Source: Devosia nitrariae
GTDB lineage: Bacteria; Pseudomonadota; Alphaproteobacteria; Rhizobiales; Devosiaceae
Reading direction: 5' to 3'
Assembly (NCBI RefSeq): GCF_030160115.1
Contig: NZ_BSNS01000002.1
Coordinates: forward strand, 248,001-312,000
Length of the DNA stretch: 64,000 bases
Shown here: one piece after another, positions 25,714 to 34,916 of the stretch
Layout of the letters: each line of letters opens with the position of its first letter
Numbering within the stretch: the first letter of the stretch is position 1
The notes under the pieces: model-generated
What the model saw: the letters and a program-made list of their open reading frames with translations, nothing else
The model's database searches: none
What the model was told of the DNA's origin: nothing
Made by a program: the position numbers and the translations under genes

Positions 25714-26951
25714 TTTTGTACTCCTCTGGCGGAAGGTCGGCGCATCATGGCGACGAGGGCGTCGGCCATCGCTTGAGCGAAGGCGCTGTCATTTATGTCG
25801 AGGTCGAGTTCGGTAATCTCGACCTGGCCCCCCGCACCCTCTTGGATGCCGTTCAAGAGGGCCGCGTCGGCATCCGGATCGTGAAAGACTCCCCCGACTA
25901 CGGCGATGGCCGAAATACCGGCTTTGGGTATGAAGAGTCTGGTCGGGGCATCCGCCGCGGCCAGGCGCTCGCCAATTTGGCGGCCAAGTACGGCGCACTC
26001 CTCCGGCGTCGTCCGCATCAGCGTAATGTTGGCATTGTGCTCGTATAGCAGGCGGCCCTCGAACCTGGCCGGCACGCTTGCCCGCGGCCCAAAATTGACC
26101 ATGTCCAGCGCGCCGAGCGAGACCACTTGCGGCACGCCATGCTTCCCCGCCATTGTCAGGCGGCCGTCATGTGCGGGAAATATCCCGCCCACAAGGGCGT
26201 CGGCCAGCTCTGTCGTGGTCAGGTCCAGCACCCCGGCAAGATAGCCGCCCGCGACCAGGGCCTCCAAGGCTTGCCCGCCGGTGCCCACCGCGTGAAAGAT
26301 GATCACTTCATAACCCTGCTCCTCGAGCCGAGCCTTGGCCGCCATCGCGCCGGGCGTGGTGACACCGAACATGGTGGCACCGACCAACGGCCTGTCGCCG
26401 GCGGTCGGACCCGCCGCTTGTTGATAGGCCGTGGCCATGCCCGCGATGGCGCCTGCCGCATTGCCAATGACGCGCCGGCTGATGCGGTTCAGCCCGGCAA
26501 CGTCCACCACCGAATGCATCATGGTGATGTCGGTGGTCCCGACATAGGCGCGGGTATCGCCCGAGGCGACGGTGGAAACGATGAGTTTGGGTACGCCGAC
26601 CGGCAGGCCCCGCATGGCAGTGGCGGCCAGCGCGCTGCCGCCTGAGCCGCCCATTGCCGCAACCCCATGCAGTCGCCCTTGCGCGTGCAGATCGGACAAG
26701 AGCACTCGCGCACCCTCCGAGAGCCGTGTGAGTGCCACACCCCGGTCCCTAGCGGCCAGCAGAGCGTCGATATCGGCGCCTGCGGCCGCGGCGACCTCTG
26801 CACGTGAAATGTCGGGGACAAAGCCCGGAGCGCCGAGCACGCCGGCATCGACCACCGTTACCTGGTGGCCGAGAGCCCGTAGATGGTCGCGCATGACTTC
26901 GTACTCGGCCCCCTTGGTGTCGAGCGTTCCGACGAGAACGACGCCGGCCAC
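25710..26951 (-). CDS. Tm-1-like ATP-binding domain protein (UPF0261)
   Basis: The 413-residue product matches the N-terminal half of tomato Tm-1-type proteins: it starts VVLVGTLDTKGAEYEVMRDH and contains AAMGGSGGSALAATAMRGLP, a P-loop-like glycine stretch, and MFGVTTPGAMAA and FHAVGTGGQALE. In plants this domain binds ATP and inhibits tobamovirus replication; its ancestral bacterial biochemistry is not established. The matching C-terminal TIM-barrel half is encoded separately two genes upstream (27399-28235), with a cupin gene between. It overlaps the oxidoreductase gene by four bases. Confidence 0.9.
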   Translation of the reverse strand: MAGVVLVGTLDTKGAEYEVMRDHLRALGHQVTVVDAGVLGAPGFVPDISRAEVAAAAGADIDALLAARDRGVALTRLSEGARVLLSDLHAQGRLHGVAAMGGSGGSALAATAMRGLPVGVPKLIVSTVASGDTRAYVGTTDITMMHSVVDVAGLNRISRRVIGNAAGAIAGMATAYQQAAGPTAGDRPLVGATMFGVTTPGAMAAKARLEEQGYEVIIFHAVGTGGQALEALVAGGYLAGVLDLTTTELADALVGGIFPAHDGRLTMAGKHGVPQVVSLGALDMVNFGPRASVPARFEGRLLYEHNANITLMRTTPEECAVLGRQIGERLAAADAPTRLFIPKAGISAIAVVGGVFHDPDADAALLNGIQEGAGGQVEITELDLDINDSAFAQAMADALVAMMRRPSARGVQK

Positions 26952-26954
26952 GGT

Positions 26955-27368
26955 CTAGGCCTTACGCTGCAGCCGCGGCAGGGAACCCGCGGGCACCTCG
27001 GCAAAGTCGGGCAGCGCGGCAAGGTCGACTTCAGCGCCACCAGGGTTGTAGAGTGCCAGCAGGCGCAGCGGTTCCCAGCCTGTATTGACCGTCGAATGGT
27101 AGATGGCAGTTGGGATGTAGATCGTGTCCCCCGGACCCACCTGGAATTCAGGCTTGTCGTCGACCATCTGCCGTCCCTCGCCGGATAGGACATAGAGGAT
27201 TTCTTCGGCAGCGGAGTGGTTGTGGCGGGTGTGACCTTCGCCCGGCAGCAGCACAACCTCCCCAAAGGTCAACTTGGCTCCCGGCGTGGCCAAAGGGGAC
27301 ACGAACCACTTGATCAGTCCCCAGTCGAATGTCTGCGTCGGAACCGTCCGATGATTTATCGCGCTCAT
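26955..27368 (-). CDS. small cupin-domain protein
   Basis: The 137-residue single-domain cupin shows motif 1 as GEGHTRHNHSAAEEILYVLSG (His, His, Glu metal ligands) and motif 2 as PGDTIYIPTAIYHSTVN (His). It probably binds a metal and acts as an isomerase, epimerase or dioxygenase, or stabilises a sugar acid. ATG 27368 follows the strong ribosome site AGGAGAGGA. It lies between the Tm-1-like gene (3 bases on) and the TIM-barrel gene (30 bases before), so it is part of the same unit. Confidence 0.88.
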   Translation of the reverse strand: MSAINHRTVPTQTFDWGLIKWFVSPLATPGAKLTFGEVVLLPGEGHTRHNHSAAEEILYVLSGEGRQMVDDKPEFQVGPGDTIYIPTAIYHSTVNTGWEPLRLLALYNPGGAEVDLAALPDFAEVPAGSLPRLQRKA

Positions 27369-27398
27369 GAATTCCTCTCCTCCCAAAGTCCGGTCTAG

Positions 27399-28235
27399 TC
27401 AGGCCGGCGCCAAATCCATCCCGATGGCCTTGAACCGGCGCATATTTTCGGTGATCGCGATTTCCGTCGGCAGCCGCTCGGCGCTCGATGCGCCGAAAAA
27501 GCCGTCGATACCGCGCGTATTGCCGAGCACGTAGGCGGCGTCGTCCGGTTCGGCGATGGGACCACCATGGCACAGCACAATGATATCTGGATTGATCGCC
27601 CTGGCAGCGTCATGCATGTCCTGGATCGCCCGGACGGCGTCATCCAGCGTCACAGCGGATTGTGCGCCGATGGCTCCTTTGGTGGTCAGCCCGACATGGG
27701 GAACCAGAATATCGGCACCGGCCAAGGTCATGTCCTCGGCCTCTTTGGGTGTAAAGACATAAGGTGTGGTAACCAGGTCGAGTTCATGGGCAATGCGGAT
27801 CATTTCCACTTCCTTGTCATACCCCATGCCAGTTTCCTCCAGATTGGCACGGAACATTCCGTCGATCAGCCCGACGCTTGGGAAATTCTGCACTCCGGAA
27901 AAACCCATCTCCTTGATCTGCTTGAGGAACACCGGCATGAGGCGGAATGGATCGGTTCCGCATACGCCCGCCATAACGGGAACGTTCAGCACCACCGGCA
28001 GCACCTCCCTGGCCATGTCCACCACAATGGCATTGGCGTCGCCGTAGGGCATCATACCGGCAAGCGAGCCGCGTCCAGCCATCCGGAAGCGACCGGAATT
28101 GTAAATGACGATGATGTCGGCCCCGCCAACCTCGACGCATTTGGCCGAAAGGCCGGTTCCGGCGCCTGCGCCGATAATGGGCCGACCGGCCGCCCTCTGT
28201 GCCTTTAGCCTCGCAAGGATGTCGGTTCGGCGCAT
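27399..28235 (-). CDS. PEP-hydrolase-family TIM-barrel protein (Tm-1 C-terminal-domain homologue)
   Basis: The 278-residue protein begins [20 protein letters not shown] and carries [51 protein letters not shown] and [16 protein letters not shown], the conserved block of the so-called phosphoenolpyruvate hydrolase family. The same barrel forms the C-terminal half of Tm-1-type proteins. PEP hydrolysis as the actual activity is an annotation carried by the family, which I regard as unproven. The start at 28235 matches the family N-terminus; the longer frame to 28358 would overlap the ATPase gene. Confidence 0.88.
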   Translation of the reverse strand: MRRTDILARLKAQRAAGRPIIGAGAGTGLSAKCVEVGGADIIVIYNSGRFRMAGRGSLAGMMPYGDANAIVVDMAREVLPVVLNVPVMAGVCGTDPFRLMPVFLKQIKEMGFSGVQNFPSVGLIDGMFRANLEETGMGYDKEVEMIRIAHELDLVTTPYVFTPKEAEDMTLAGADILVPHVGLTTKGAIGAQSAVTLDDAVRAIQDMHDAARAINPDIIVLCHGGPIAEPDDAAYVLGNTRGIDGFFGASSAERLPTEIAITENMRRFKAIGMDLAPA

Positions 28236-28284
28236 AGATATCGTCTCCGTGGAAGTAAGATCTGTTTGTTCGGGGTGAGCGGGG

Positions 28285-29322
28285 TCATTCGACGCCTCGC
28301 AGTGAAAGCTCGTGCGCGCGGTGGCAGCGCACCTGCTGCCCGTCCCCGATGGTTTCAAGGACTGGTACGACTGTACGGCATTTTTCGATCGCGTACGGGC
28401 AACGGGGGTGGAAGGCGCACCCGGAGGGAATATTGCTTGGGTCGGCTACCTCGCCTTGCAGCACGATACGGCTAGATTGCTGTTCAGGATCCGGCTTGGG
28501 CACCGCCGACAGCAGCGCTTCGGTATAGGGATGCCTGGGCGTGAAGTAGAGATCCGCCGTCTTGGCCACCTCAACCACCTTTCCCACATACATCACCACC
28601 ACGCGATCGCAGATGTGCTGCACCACGCTCAGGTCGTGGGAGATGAAGAGATAGGTGAGCCCAAGTTCCTGCTGCAGCTCTTCCAGAAGGTTCAACGTTT
28701 GCGCCCGCACCGAGACGTCAAGCGCCGAGACGGGCTCATCGGCCACCACGAGGCGCGGATTGAGGGCCAACGCCCGCGCGATGCCGATGCGCTGGCGCTC
28801 GCCGCCGCTGAAAGCGTGGGGATACCGGCGCATGTATTCAGGGCGCAGGCCCACCCGCTCGAGCAGGTAGGCAACGCGCTCCTCCAGCGCCTTGCCCTTG
28901 CTGACCCCGAACGCCACGAGCGGCTCGCCCACCAGATCGAGCAGAGTCCAGCGCGGATTGAGCGATGAGAACGGATCCTGGAAGATCATCTGCATGTCTC
29001 TGCGCAGGGCCTTGAGGCTCCCCCCCTCGGACTGCGCAATATCGACCGGTTTGCCGTCTCCACGGTCAAAGATGATCTGACCATCCGTCGGGTCGATGGC
29101 CCGCAAGAGGCAACGCCCGGTCGAAGTCTTGCCGCAGCCGCTCTCGCCGACGAGACCCAGCGTTTCGCCCTCGTCTACGTGAAAGGTGACGTCGTCGACG
29201 GCGCGTACCCGCCCCACTTCGCGGCGCAGAAGACCGCGTGTGATCGGATAGTGCTTGGTGAGGCCCTTGACGTCTAGCAGACGGCGGCCCGCGGGCGTGA
29301 AAGCCGGCTCAATGGCGCTCAT
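28285..29322 (-). CDS. Dpp/Opp-type ABC transporter ATPase (DppF-like), island
   Basis: The 345-residue ATPase shows Walker [23 protein letters not shown], the signature [14 protein letters not shown], Walker [13 protein letters not shown] and the C-terminal GCAFHPRCP cluster of the oligopeptide-transporter family. Its ATG overlaps the stop of the DppD-like gene at 29319 (ATGA). It pairs with that gene to drive the permeases at 30369-32518. Confidence 0.93.
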   Translation of the reverse strand: MSAIEPAFTPAGRRLLDVKGLTKHYPITRGLLRREVGRVRAVDDVTFHVDEGETLGLVGESGCGKTSTGRCLLRAIDPTDGQIIFDRGDGKPVDIAQSEGGSLKALRRDMQMIFQDPFSSLNPRWTLLDLVGEPLVAFGVSKGKALEERVAYLLERVGLRPEYMRRYPHAFSGGERQRIGIARALALNPRLVVADEPVSALDVSVRAQTLNLLEELQQELGLTYLFISHDLSVVQHICDRVVVMYVGKVVEVAKTADLYFTPRHPYTEALLSAVPKPDPEQQSSRIVLQGEVADPSNIPSGCAFHPRCPYAIEKCRTVVPVLETIGDGQQVRCHRAHELSLRGVE

Positions 29323-30359
29323 GCACTTTGCTCCTCTGCCTTGTCGCCTTCACCGAAGAGAAAGCAGCTCACCGTATGGCCCCCGGCAACGGTGGTCTTG
29401 CCGGGCATGGACTTTTCGCAAATGCCCGGCATGGCCGAGGGGCAGCGAGTGTGGAATGGGCAGCCAATAGGGCGGTTGAACGGGCTGGGCACCATGCCCT
29501 TGACCGGGTGCAGCGGTTCCCCTGCCCTTCGCCCGAGTTTGGGAATCGAGGCCAGCAGCGCGCGGGTGTAGGGATGCTTGGGGTCGCGGAAAAGCGATTT
29601 GACGTCGGCCATTTCCACGACCTTACCCAGATACATCACCGCCACGGTCTGCGCAGTTTCGGCTACCACGCCCAAATCGTGGGTGATCATCATCACGCTC
29701 ATGCCCAGATCATCCTTGAGCTGGCGGATCAGCCCCAGGATCTGCGCCTGCGTGGTCACGTCCAGCGCGGTGGTAGGCTCGTCCGCAAGCAGCAATTGCG
29801 GCCGGCAGACCAGCGCCATGGCGATCATTGCTCGCTGCCGCATCCCGCCCGAGAGCTGGTGCGGGTAAGCGTCGATGCGCTTCTCGGCGCTCGACATCTC
29901 CACGCGCCGCAGCATGTCGACGGCGGCGGTCCGCGCTTCCTCCTTGGAGATGGATTGGTGCAGCCGGATTGCCTCAATGATCTGGTTCCCGATGGTGTGC
30001 ACCGGGCTGAACGCCGTCATCGGCTCCTGGAAGATCATGGCGATCTCCGCCCCCCGGATCCTGCGAATTTCTCGACCGCTATGGGGCAGTTCCAGAAGGT
30101 CCGTCACTTCTCCGCTGGAACGGCGGAAAATCACCTTTCCCGCCAACGAGTCGTCGGAGGTGCCGGCGATCCTCAGGATGGTGCGGGCGGTAATGCTCTT
30201 TCCGCAGCCGCTCTCGCCCACCACGCCGATGGTCTCCCCACGACGGACATGGAACGAAGCGCCATCCACCGCCCGGACGTAGCCCTCCCTGAGGGCAAAC
30301 CCGGTTCGCAGGTCACGAACGTCCAGCAGCATGTCGGCGGGCATTGCTTGGTCGGTCAT
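29319..30359 (-). CDS. Dpp/Opp-type ABC transporter ATPase (DppD-like), island
   Basis: The 346-residue ATPase shows Walker [26 protein letters not shown], the signature [14 protein letters not shown], Walker [13 protein letters not shown] and the tail GCPFHTRCP. It is nine bases downstream of the DppC-like permease stop and overlaps the second ATPase. It is more similar in layout to Opp systems for oligosaccharides or opines than to a specific known importer; ligand unknown. Confidence 0.93.
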   Translation of the reverse strand: MTDQAMPADMLLDVRDLRTGFALREGYVRAVDGASFHVRRGETIGVVGESGCGKSITARTILRIAGTSDDSLAGKVIFRRSSGEVTDLLELPHSGREIRRIRGAEIAMIFQEPMTAFSPVHTIGNQIIEAIRLHQSISKEEARTAAVDMLRRVEMSSAEKRIDAYPHQLSGGMRQRAMIAMALVCRPQLLLADEPTTALDVTTQAQILGLIRQLKDDLGMSVMMITHDLGVVAETAQTVAVMYLGKVVEMADVKSLFRDPKHPYTRALLASIPKLGRRAGEPLHPVKGMVPSPFNRPIGCPFHTRCPSAMPGICEKSMPGKTTVAGGHTVSCFLFGEGDKAEEQSA

Positions 30360-30368
30360 CTCGCCCTC

Positions 30369-31526
30369 CTAGCGCCGATACGGGTCGGCGGCATCGCGCA
30401 GGCCATCGCCGAGGAAGTTGAGGGCGAGCACTGCAATCACCACCATGGCGCCGGGAGCAAGTAGCCAGGGCGCCAGCGCAACTGAGCGCAGGTTCTGTGC
30501 TTCCTGCAGCAGCACTCCCCAGCTGATGGCGGGGTAGCGCAGGCCGAGCCCCAGGAAACTCAGCGCTGTTTCTGCGATAATCATTTCGGGTACCGCCAGG
30601 GTGAGCGCGGCAATGATGTGGCTCATGAATGAGGGCACCATGTGCTTGAAAATGATGCGCGTCCGGCTGGTGCCACAGAGCCGGGCCGCCATGATGAAAT
30701 CTTCCTCGCGCAAAGCCAGCGCTCTGCCGCGCACCACCTGCGCGAGACCGGTCCAGCCGATGAGCGACAGAATGACGGTTATGGCGAAATAGACCTGCAT
30801 TACCGACCAGTTCGACGGCAGTGCCGCCGCCAAACCCAGCCACAGCGGTATGGTGGGCATCGACCGCACGAACTCGATGATGCGCTGCGTTACGATATCG
30901 ATCGTGCCGCCGAAATAGCCCGAAACCCCGCCCACCACGATGCCGATAAAGAAGCTCATCACCACACCGGCCAGTCCGATAGACATGGACAGGCGCGTGC
31001 CATGGATAATGCGGCTCAAAAGATCCCGCCCCTGCCGGTCGGCGCCTAAAAGGTAGACGCGGGCATCGGCATCCTCGACTCCGAAAAGGTGCAGATTGGA
31101 AGGAAATAGCCCCCACAGTCGGTAGTCGTCGCCCTGGACGAATAGCGAAAGATGGTGGCGTGCCGAGGTATCTTCGACGAACTCCAGCTCGAACGTATCG
31201 AGATTGCGCTGGCTGCTCGTACCATAGACGAACGGCCGCAGATGAAACTGGCCGTCTGCATCGACGAAATGGATGCGGGTTGGCGCCTGGTAGGCGCTGG
31301 CAGGATTCTGCGCCTCCGGATCGTAGGGGGCGACGAACTCGACGAAGGCGGCTACAACGTAGAGCAACAGCACTATGATGCCACAAATAACGGCGAGGCG
31401 GTGCCGGCTGAACTTATACCACATCAAACGCCATTCGGAGGCGGCGGCGTAGGACGCCGCCTTGCCGGCGCCGTTGTCGGCCGGCTGAAAGGCCTCAGGT
31501 GTGCCGGTCTCGGAGGTCGTTGTCAT
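30369..31526 (-). CDS. Dpp/Opp-type ABC transporter permease (DppC-like), island
   Basis: The 385-residue permease has a first helix LAVICGIIVLLLYVVAAFVE, then an unusually long periplasmic segment (~120 residues, including DDYRLWGLFPSNLHLFGVED) before GADRQGRDLLSRIIHGTR. The coupling loop is AARLCGTSRTRIIFKHMVPS and the end is GDGLRDAADPYRR. The long first loop is known in a subclass of DppC proteins. The start at 31526 (MTTTSETG) lies eight bases after the DppB-like stop; the frame is open to 32255 but that overlaps the neighbour. Confidence 0.92.
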   Translation of the reverse strand: MTTTSETGTPEAFQPADNGAGKAASYAAASEWRLMWYKFSRHRLAVICGIIVLLLYVVAAFVEFVAPYDPEAQNPASAYQAPTRIHFVDADGQFHLRPFVYGTSSQRNLDTFELEFVEDTSARHHLSLFVQGDDYRLWGLFPSNLHLFGVEDADARVYLLGADRQGRDLLSRIIHGTRLSMSIGLAGVVMSFFIGIVVGGVSGYFGGTIDIVTQRIIEFVRSMPTIPLWLGLAAALPSNWSVMQVYFAITVILSLIGWTGLAQVVRGRALALREEDFIMAARLCGTSRTRIIFKHMVPSFMSHIIAALTLAVPEMIIAETALSFLGLGLRYPAISWGVLLQEAQNLRSVALAPWLLAPGAMVVIAVLALNFLGDGLRDAADPYRR

Positions 31527-31534
31527 TGCGGCCT

Positions 31535-32518
31535 CTAATTGAAACGGATACGGGGATCGAGCCACGCGAGCAGCACGTCCGAAATAAGGGTGCCGATAAC
31601 CGTGAGGATGCTCAGCATGAGCAGGATGGCTCCGGCCAGGTACATGTCCTGCGACTGCAGCGCGGTAAGCAGCATCGGTCCGGTCGTGGGTAGGTTCAGC
31701 ACTACCGAAACAATGATGGAGCCTGAAACAAGGCCGGGAAGGGTCCAACCTATGGTGCTGACGAAAGGATTGAGTGCCACGCGCACCGGGTACTTGAGCA
31801 CGAGACTCGTCTCGCCCATACCCTTGGCGCGGGCCGTGGTGACGTAAAGCTTGGGCAGTTCGTCGAGCAGATTGGCCCGCATGATGCGGATGAGGCCGGC
31901 AATACCGCCGATGGCCAGAACCGCGGCCGGAATCCACAGATGCGACAAGAAGTCGAGAACCTTCGCCAGGCTCCAAGGGGCGTCGGCATATTGGGGTGAG
32001 AAGAGCCCGCCAACGGACATGCCGAATTGCGAGTAGGCCCACCACATCAGGACCAGCGCGAAAAGGAAATTGGGTACGCCGAGCCCCACGAAGCTGATGA
32101 AGGTGAAGAAATAGTCGCCGGGCGAATACTGCCTGACGGCCGAATAGATGCCGATCGGCAACGAGATCGCCCAAACCAGGAGCAGCGAGGCCACCGAGAG
32201 CGCGATAGTCAGCGCCATGCGCTCGCCGATGAGGTCGACCACTGGGCGCTTCCATTGGAACGAGTGGCCGAAATCACCCGACAATACGCCGACGACCCAC
32301 TTCCAGTACTGGACATAAACCGGTTCCCCAAGCCCGTACTGGGCACGCAGCGCATCGATCTGCGCCTGATCGACGACCTGCCCGCCGGACTCGAGCGTGG
32401 CAATATAGGATGTCAGAAAGTCGCCCGGTGGCAGTTGGATGATGACGAACGTGATGATCGAGATCACGAAGACAGTCGGGATCACGAGCAGCAGGCGTTG
32501 CAGCACATAGCCGGCCAA
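31535..32518 (-). CDS. Dpp/Opp-type ABC transporter permease (DppB-like), island
   Basis: The 327-residue permease has N-terminal VLQRLLLVIPTVFVISIITF, the PPGDFLTSY motif, YGLGEPVYVQYWKWVVGVLS, and six helices in all. The coupling loop reads TTARAKGMGETSLVLKYPVR and the C-terminus LDPRIRFN. It is separated from the solute-binding protein by 79 bases that hold a perfect 8-bp GC hairpin. Confidence 0.93.
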   Translation of the reverse strand: MAGYVLQRLLLVIPTVFVISIITFVIIQLPPGDFLTSYIATLESGGQVVDQAQIDALRAQYGLGEPVYVQYWKWVVGVLSGDFGHSFQWKRPVVDLIGERMALTIALSVASLLLVWAISLPIGIYSAVRQYSPGDYFFTFISFVGLGVPNFLFALVLMWWAYSQFGMSVGGLFSPQYADAPWSLAKVLDFLSHLWIPAAVLAIGGIAGLIRIMRANLLDELPKLYVTTARAKGMGETSLVLKYPVRVALNPFVSTIGWTLPGLVSGSIIVSVVLNLPTTGPMLLTALQSQDMYLAGAILLMLSILTVIGTLISDVLLAWLDPRIRFN

Positions 32519-32551
32519 GATGCGCTCCTCGGTTTGCGGTTTCCCCAGGCC

Positions 32552-32571
32552 GCCGCCGTTTCGACGGCGGC
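32552..32571 (-). other. GC-rich hairpin between solute-binding protein and permease genes, island
   Basis: GCCGCCGT (32552-32559), loop TTCG, ACGGCGGC (32564-32571) is a perfect 8-bp stem located between the binding-protein stop (32598) and the permease start (32518). It occupies the same place as the hairpin at 11916-11931 in the other operon. A role in mRNA stability or partial termination is inferred. Confidence 0.6.
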
Positions 32572-32597
32572 CCGGTCAGTCGTCACGGGAGGAATAC

Positions 32598-34589
32598 TCA
32601 GGACTTGATGAACCACTGTTCCGGGTTGAGCGTGTGCCAGAACCAATTGGCCGCACCCCACCACAGCCGCGCATCGTCATCGCGCTTGAAGACGTTTTCG
32701 ATATCGTTGCGCACAATTACGGGCTGAGGTGCCTGACCCACCACGCCAATGACGTAGAGGGTCTCGGCGGTGAGGTCGTAGACCCGCTTGGCCGCCGCCT
32801 CGTATTCTGGAGAGCCCAGTTCGGTCTTCTGCCAGGCGATATAGGCGTCACGCAGGTCCTTGGCGTCCTGGGGTGGCTCCACGCCGCGTTCGCCGCCGGA
32901 GTTGAACCAGTTCTGCCATTCTCTGGCATACCGAACGATCGAGTTGCCGCCGGGTCCCAGCTTGCCATCCAGCGAATAGGCATAGGCCGGACGTTCGAGC
33001 ACCCGATCGACATGCCAAGCGGTGGCGTGTTGTTCCTGGGCGTCGAGCCGCTGGATGAGATAGCCGCGTTCGCGTGCGGCCGCATCCACCTGCAGTCCCA
33101 ACTCCTGCCAGTGCTTGACCACCAGTTCGCACACTTCCTTCTTAGGTCCTTCCTGGGGTAGGTACTCTAGCTGGAAGATCAGCGGCTGCCCGTCCGGGCG
33201 CAGCCGGACCCCCTCGCCGTTGCGCTGGTCGAGGCCGATTTCGTCTAGCAGGGCATTGGCCGCGTCGAGGTCGAACTCTGCGTAGTGGCTCGCCCATTTC
33301 GGATCGAAAAAGCTGGCGGTTTCGTTGATGGTCGCCTGACGGGGCGTCCCCTGGCCGAGGAAGACCAGCTCGTTGATTTCCGTTCGGTTGATGCCCAGTG
33401 ATAAGGCCTGCCGGAACCGAACGTTCGAATAGAGCTCGGCAAGTACCGGATCGGGATGCAGCGGATTAAAGGCGATGCAGACGTCCGACCCCCGCTCGCT
33501 ATAGACCAACTTTGTGGTATAGCCGCCCGCTTCTTCGCCGCGGCGGATGATCGGATAGTTCAGGAGTTGGATGTCAAGCCCAGCCACCGAAAGTTCACCC
33601 GACACTGCCTTGAGGTTCATCACCTCGGCATTGCTGGTGTATTCGACGGTCATGTAGTCGACATAGGGTAGCTGGTTTCCCTCGGTATCGACCTTGAAGT
33701 AGTAAGGGTTGCGCTCGTACTGCTGGCGCTGGCTGTCCCCCGAAACGGGGATCCAGGGCGAGAGGACCGGCATGTCCGAATTGCTCACACCGTAGTGGGG
33801 CGAGTCAGAATCCCCATCGGCCATCTGCGTAAAATAGGCCTGCCAGGAGTTAAATCCTGCCGCCGCCGCCTCGGCCTCGACGTCGGGATTGTACTTCGGG
33901 TGGAACTGCCTGAGGTAGTGAGCCGGCCGGTATGGCTCGGTCGGCGCTCCCGAGAAATGGATGACACTGAAGGACGGATAAGGCTGCGGAAACGTGAAGC
34001 GGATCGTGTGGTCGTCGACCTTAACGATGCCGAACCTGTCGCCGCCTAGAAGCCATACGGCCTGCGTCGCCGGATAGAGGTCCTTGTTGTACTTCCAGTC
34101 CTCGAAGAAAAAGATGATGTCGTCCACGGTAAACGGCTCGCCGTCCGACCACTTCACGCCCTGGCGCAAGCTGATGACGCATTCGGTGAAATCGTCGTTG
34201 AACTCGTATCCCGTCGCCAGGTCCGGATGGATTTCGCGCAGATCGTTGGAGAACCGGAAGAGACCAGTCGCTTGGCCGATCTGCAGGTCGTTGGTGGTCT
34301 CGGGCGCCATGCCGGCTCCGGCCAGCCGACCGCCATAGACACCAATCTCATTGGTCGGCTGCACCACGAGCGGCTCCGCCGGCAAGCGCTCGGCCACCGG
34401 CGGCAGCTCGCCGCGGCTCACCCGCTCGGCCAGCATCGGCGCTTCGTTGTAGCTGGTCGGCTGCGCCAGCACCTTGGTTACGAATGCCGGCAACCCGAAG
34501 GTGCCGACGACGCTCCCTGACAAAAGAGCCGTGAAATGGCGACGCGTCATGCGGCCGCGCGACATCGAAGGCTGCTTGTCCTTGTTCAT
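32598..34589 (-). CDS. Tat-exported solute-binding protein, family 5, island
   Basis: The 663-residue product starts MNKDKQPSMSRGRMTRRHFT; TRRHFTALLSG followed by a hydrophobic stretch is a twin-arginine signal. The mature part has the family 5 frame (FNDDFTECVISLRQGVKWSD, then GEPFTVDDIIFFFEDW). The size is larger than a typical DppA (~500) and fits a subclass linked to sugar-like ligands. ATG 34589 is chosen because it starts the Tat signal; the frame runs on to 34730. It is the first gene of the island transport operon. Ligand unknown. Confidence 0.92.
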   Translation of the reverse strand: MNKDKQPSMSRGRMTRRHFTALLSGSVVGTFGLPAFVTKVLAQPTSYNEAPMLAERVSRGELPPVAERLPAEPLVVQPTNEIGVYGGRLAGAGMAPETTNDLQIGQATGLFRFSNDLREIHPDLATGYEFNDDFTECVISLRQGVKWSDGEPFTVDDIIFFFEDWKYNKDLYPATQAVWLLGGDRFGIVKVDDHTIRFTFPQPYPSFSVIHFSGAPTEPYRPAHYLRQFHPKYNPDVEAEAAAAGFNSWQAYFTQMADGDSDSPHYGVSNSDMPVLSPWIPVSGDSQRQQYERNPYYFKVDTEGNQLPYVDYMTVEYTSNAEVMNLKAVSGELSVAGLDIQLLNYPIIRRGEEAGGYTTKLVYSERGSDVCIAFNPLHPDPVLAELYSNVRFRQALSLGINRTEINELVFLGQGTPRQATINETASFFDPKWASHYAEFDLDAANALLDEIGLDQRNGEGVRLRPDGQPLIFQLEYLPQEGPKKEVCELVVKHWQELGLQVDAAARERGYLIQRLDAQEQHATAWHVDRVLERPAYAYSLDGKLGPGGNSIVRYAREWQNWFNSGGERGVEPPQDAKDLRDAYIAWQKTELGSPEYEAAAKRVYDLTAETLYVIGVVGQAPQPVIVRNDIENVFKRDDDARLWWGAANWFWHTLNPEQWFIKS

Positions 34590-34659
34590 AATTCCCCTCC
34601 TCTCGGCCGCCCCCGGGCGGCTCTGTTTCCTCAGCACCAGGTAGGCCGTTGAGCGCCAC

Positions 34660-34667
34660 ATTGTACC
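34660..34667. promoter_or_regulatory. ATTGTACY motif near the binding-protein start, possible MocR site
   Basis: ATTGTACC lies in the leader of the binding-protein gene, just beyond the predicted start point and beside the dyad GCAAT-N6-ATTGC. It matches the two tandem copies on the SDR side of the same gap. Confidence 0.4.
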
Positions 34668-34700
34668 AGTGCAATTGATATATTGCCTCGTGCAATTTTG

Positions 34701-34730
34701 ACTGTATTGAGCCATTGATCGGCTTGTCAA
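34701..34730 (-). promoter_or_regulatory. predicted promoter of the island transport operon
   Basis: On the minus strand TTGACA (34725-34730) and TACAGT (34701-34706) are separated by 18 bases. The predicted start near 34694 leaves a ~105-base leader that contains the putative operator motifs. Confidence 0.5.
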
Positions 34731-34869
34731 TCGACCGATAGAAATTAATCCGCATTCAATTCTGTCTCCCCATTCGTCGGATCGGCGGGTTTCTTACCGC
34801 TTTCCACCATTGCAATCAACGAATTGACTGCTCACCTGCTAACATGTTACCGATCAAACACCAATGCAA

Positions 34870-34888
34870 ATTGTACTCGTATTGTACT
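34870..34888. promoter_or_regulatory. tandem ATTGTACT direct repeats before the SDR gene, possible MocR operator
   Basis: ATTGTACT occurs at 34870-34877 and 34881-34888, an 11-bp period that puts both copies on the same face of the helix. MocR-type regulators are known to bind direct repeats, and the MocR gene lies next to this SDR gene. Confidence 0.5.
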
Positions 34889-34916
34889 GCTTGGATCGCA
34901 ATAGATCAGGAGGAGA

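Larger units (their letters stand above)
34590..34916. other. divergent control region of the island operon and SDR gene
   Basis: This 327-base, relatively AT-rich gap holds a promoter facing the binding-protein gene (34701-34730), the motif ATTGTACY three times (34660-34667, 34870-34877, 34881-34888), and a short dyad GCAAT-N6-ATTGC (34671-34686). No ORF is supported. Confidence 0.6.

Noticed and set aside
30313..31386. Minus-strand frame overlapping the island DppC-type permease
   Set aside because: It is composed of Arg/Gly-rich low-information sequence, while the permease frame shows helices and a coupling loop.
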